From NCBI GenBank assembly GCA_964651495.1, contig CAZYWP010000137.1, forward strand, positions 1-7,942: a stretch of 7,942 nt of DNA. The letters are read 5' to 3'. The notes under the pieces were generated by a model, which ran no database searches, was not told the origin of the DNA, and worked only from the letters and a program-made list of their open reading frames with translations. The first letter of the stretch is position 1. The number at the start of each line of letters is the position of its first letter. A program made the position numbers and the translations under genes. Positions 6,574 to 7,942 of this stretch are shown in pieces. This DNA comes from CAZNVB01 sp964651495. Its GTDB lineage: Bacteria; Acidobacteriota; Aminicenantia; Aminicenantales; UBA8522.

Positions 6574-7942
6574 TGAAAATCAAGATTCCTCACACCTACG
6601 TCCTCCTCTTCAGCCTGATGGTGATTGCGGCCGTTACGACCTGGCTGGTTCCGGCGGGTGCCTATGATCGCGTCGTCCTGCAGGGACGAGAAGTCATCGA
6701 CGCCAATTCCTACCACCCCGTGGCGGGCAAGCCGGCGGGAATTCCGGCTCTTTTTCTGTCTTTCCCCCGGGCGCTGGCTGAAGTGGCCGACATCGTTTTT
6801 TATATCTTCATCATCGGCGGAGCCTTCGGCGTCCTGAACAGGACGGGCGCCATCCAGGCGGGGATCAATTCCCTGGTCAGGCGCCTGGGAGGAAAAAGGT
6901 CTGCGCTCGTCGTCATCCTGACTCTGGTTTTTGCCCTCGGCGGCGGGAGCATCGGCATCGCTGAAGAGACGCTTGTTTTCTTGCCCGCGCTGCTGCTGCT
7001 GGCCAGGTCCTTGGGCTACGATTCGCTCCTCGCCGGCGGCATCGCCCTTGTCGGCGCGAACGCCGGGTTTGCCTCGGCTTTCATGAACCCCTTTACGGTC
7101 GGCGTGGCCCAGGGCATCGTCGGCCTGCCGCTTTTTTCCGGGCTGACATTCAGGCTGGTTCTATGGACCATCATGACTGCAGTGACCATCGCCTTTCTCG
7201 CTCGCTATGCATCGCGGGTTTATGCCAAGCCGTCCCTGAGTCTGATGCATGAGCTGGACAGGCAGCGCGAGCCGATGGGCGCGGAGGCGAAGGCGGAGAG
7301 TTACTCCGGCAAGTCCGGGGCGGTCCTCATTACCTCTCTCCTGGCCCTCGTTTTGTTGGCCGTCGGCGCGCTCCGCTGGAACTGGGGGATTCGGGAGCTC
7401 AGTGCCCTGTTTTTTGGTCTGGCCATCGTCGCCGGGGCGGTGGGCCGGTTGTCCGCGGACGAGACGGCAAGAAGCTTCATTAAGGGAGCGGCTGAGCTCA
7501 CCTACGCCGGGCTGGTCGTGGGGCTGGCCAGGAGCACGCTGGTAATCCTGAGAGACGCGCAGGTCCTGGATACGATCACCCAGGCCATGGCCGCCACCAT
7601 CCAGCGCTGGCCGTCCTCGCTCAGCGTGGTCGGGATCTATATCATGCAAAACCTGCTCCATTTCGTTGTCCCTTCAGGGAGTGGACAGGCGGCCGTCTCC
7701 ATGCCGATCCTTGCCCCCCTCGGCGACCTGCTCAATATCACCCGGCAGACCAACGTTCTGGCCTACCAGCTCGGAAACGGCCTGACCAATGTTTTTATCC
7801 CGACCCAGGGATATTTCATGGCCGCTCTGGGAATCCTCCAGATTCCCTGGTCGAAATGGGTCCGCTGGCTGGCGCCGCTTCTTCTCATCTGGCTGGCTAT
7901 CGGCTGCGGCGCGGTCCTCGTGGCCCACCTCATCCGCTGGGG
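6573..7942 (+). CDS. YfcC-family membrane carrier (C-terminus just cut by window edge)
   Basis: Polytopic inner-membrane transporter; 456 codons are visible with no stop, near the usual family length of roughly 460-510. Hydrophobic segments are evident near residues 8-28, 72-90, 109-125, 134-145, 154-183, 193-211, 249-267, 275-291, 308-326, 349-366, 372-388, 394-421 and 431-453, with a hydrophilic loop around 212-247. Signature stretches are GGGSIGIAEET (123-133), GFASAFMNPFTVG (165-177), PSGSGQAAVSMPILAPLGD (367-385) and GNGLTNVFIPTQG (401-413). They place it in the YfcC branch of the DcuC/ArcD-like carriers, proposed to move basic amino acids, peptides or C4-dicarboxylates. The ATG shares its A with the deacylase TGA stop. 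GAGG (6564-6567) sits five bases upstream inside the deacylase, indicating translational coupling. It probably imports the N-acylated or free amino compound processed by the rest of the locus. Substrate and coupling ion are unknown. Confidence 0.88.
   Translation, partial: MKIKIPHTYVLLFSLMVIAAVTTWLVPAGAYDRVVLQGREVIDANSYHPVAGKPAGIPALFLSFPRALAEVADIVFYIFIIGGAFGVLNRTGAIQAGINSLVRRLGGKRSALVVILTLVFALGGGSIGIAEETLVFLPALLLLARSLGYDSLLAGGIALVGANAGFASAFMNPFTVGVAQGIVGLPLFSGLTFRLVLWTIMTAVTIAFLARYASRVYAKPSLSLMHELDRQREPMGAEAKAESYSGKSGAVLITSLLALVLLAVGALRWNWGIRELSALFFGLAIVAGAVGRLSADETARSFIKGAAELTYAGLVVGLARSTLVILRDAQVLDTITQAMAATIQRWPSSLSVVGIYIMQNLLHFVVPSGSGQAAVSMPILAPLGDLLNITRQTNVLAYQLGNGLTNVFIPTQGYFMAALGILQIPWSKWVRWLAPLLLIWLAIGCGAVLVAHLIRW

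Overview
The window is a gene-dense bacterial fragment. It carries two divergently transcribed groups of catabolic genes on either side of a 176-bp AT-richer control region at 5225-5400. The coding DNA is GC-rich, and most genes have clear Shine-Dalgarno sites. I see no RNA genes, mobile elements or CRISPR. Protein style (Thermococcus-like class III PLP enzyme, CatI/CatJ-type CoA-transferase, YfcC-family carrier) suggests a free-living, possibly anaerobic, amino-acid-degrading bacterium. An Acidobacteriota/Aminicenantes or deltaproteobacterial-type lineage is possible, but the sequence alone does not settle this.

Left arm, minus strand, transcribed from 5224 towards 1. It reads: class III aminotransferase (AT2, 3881-5224), acetyl-CoA acetyltransferase-type thiolase (2679-3869), a second class III PLP enzyme (AT1, 1337-2674), CoA-transferase subunit A (421-1332), and CoA-transferase subunit B (1-368, running off the left edge). 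Gaps are 11, 4, 4 and 52 nt, so this looks like one operon.

Right arm, plus strand. An M20-family N-acyl-amino-acid deacylase (5401-6573) overlaps by one base, at a TGATG junction, a YfcC-type membrane carrier (6573 to the right edge, no stop reached). A near-consensus extended -10 promoter at 5296-5324 drives this arm.

Taken together, the window encodes importer, deacylase, two aminotransferases, 3-oxoacid CoA-transferase and beta-ketothiolase. This is the enzyme set needed to take up an N-acylated amino acid, convert a beta-amino group to a 3-oxo group, activate the 3-oxo acid with CoA, split it to acetyl-CoA plus a shorter acyl-CoA, and deaminate the remainder. It matches, step by step, the biochemical route described for beta-lysine / N6-acetyl-beta-lysine breakdown in Pseudomonas, in which the last amine is removed as 4-aminobutyrate. 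That assignment is inference. The enzyme families are well supported by motifs; the substrate is not.
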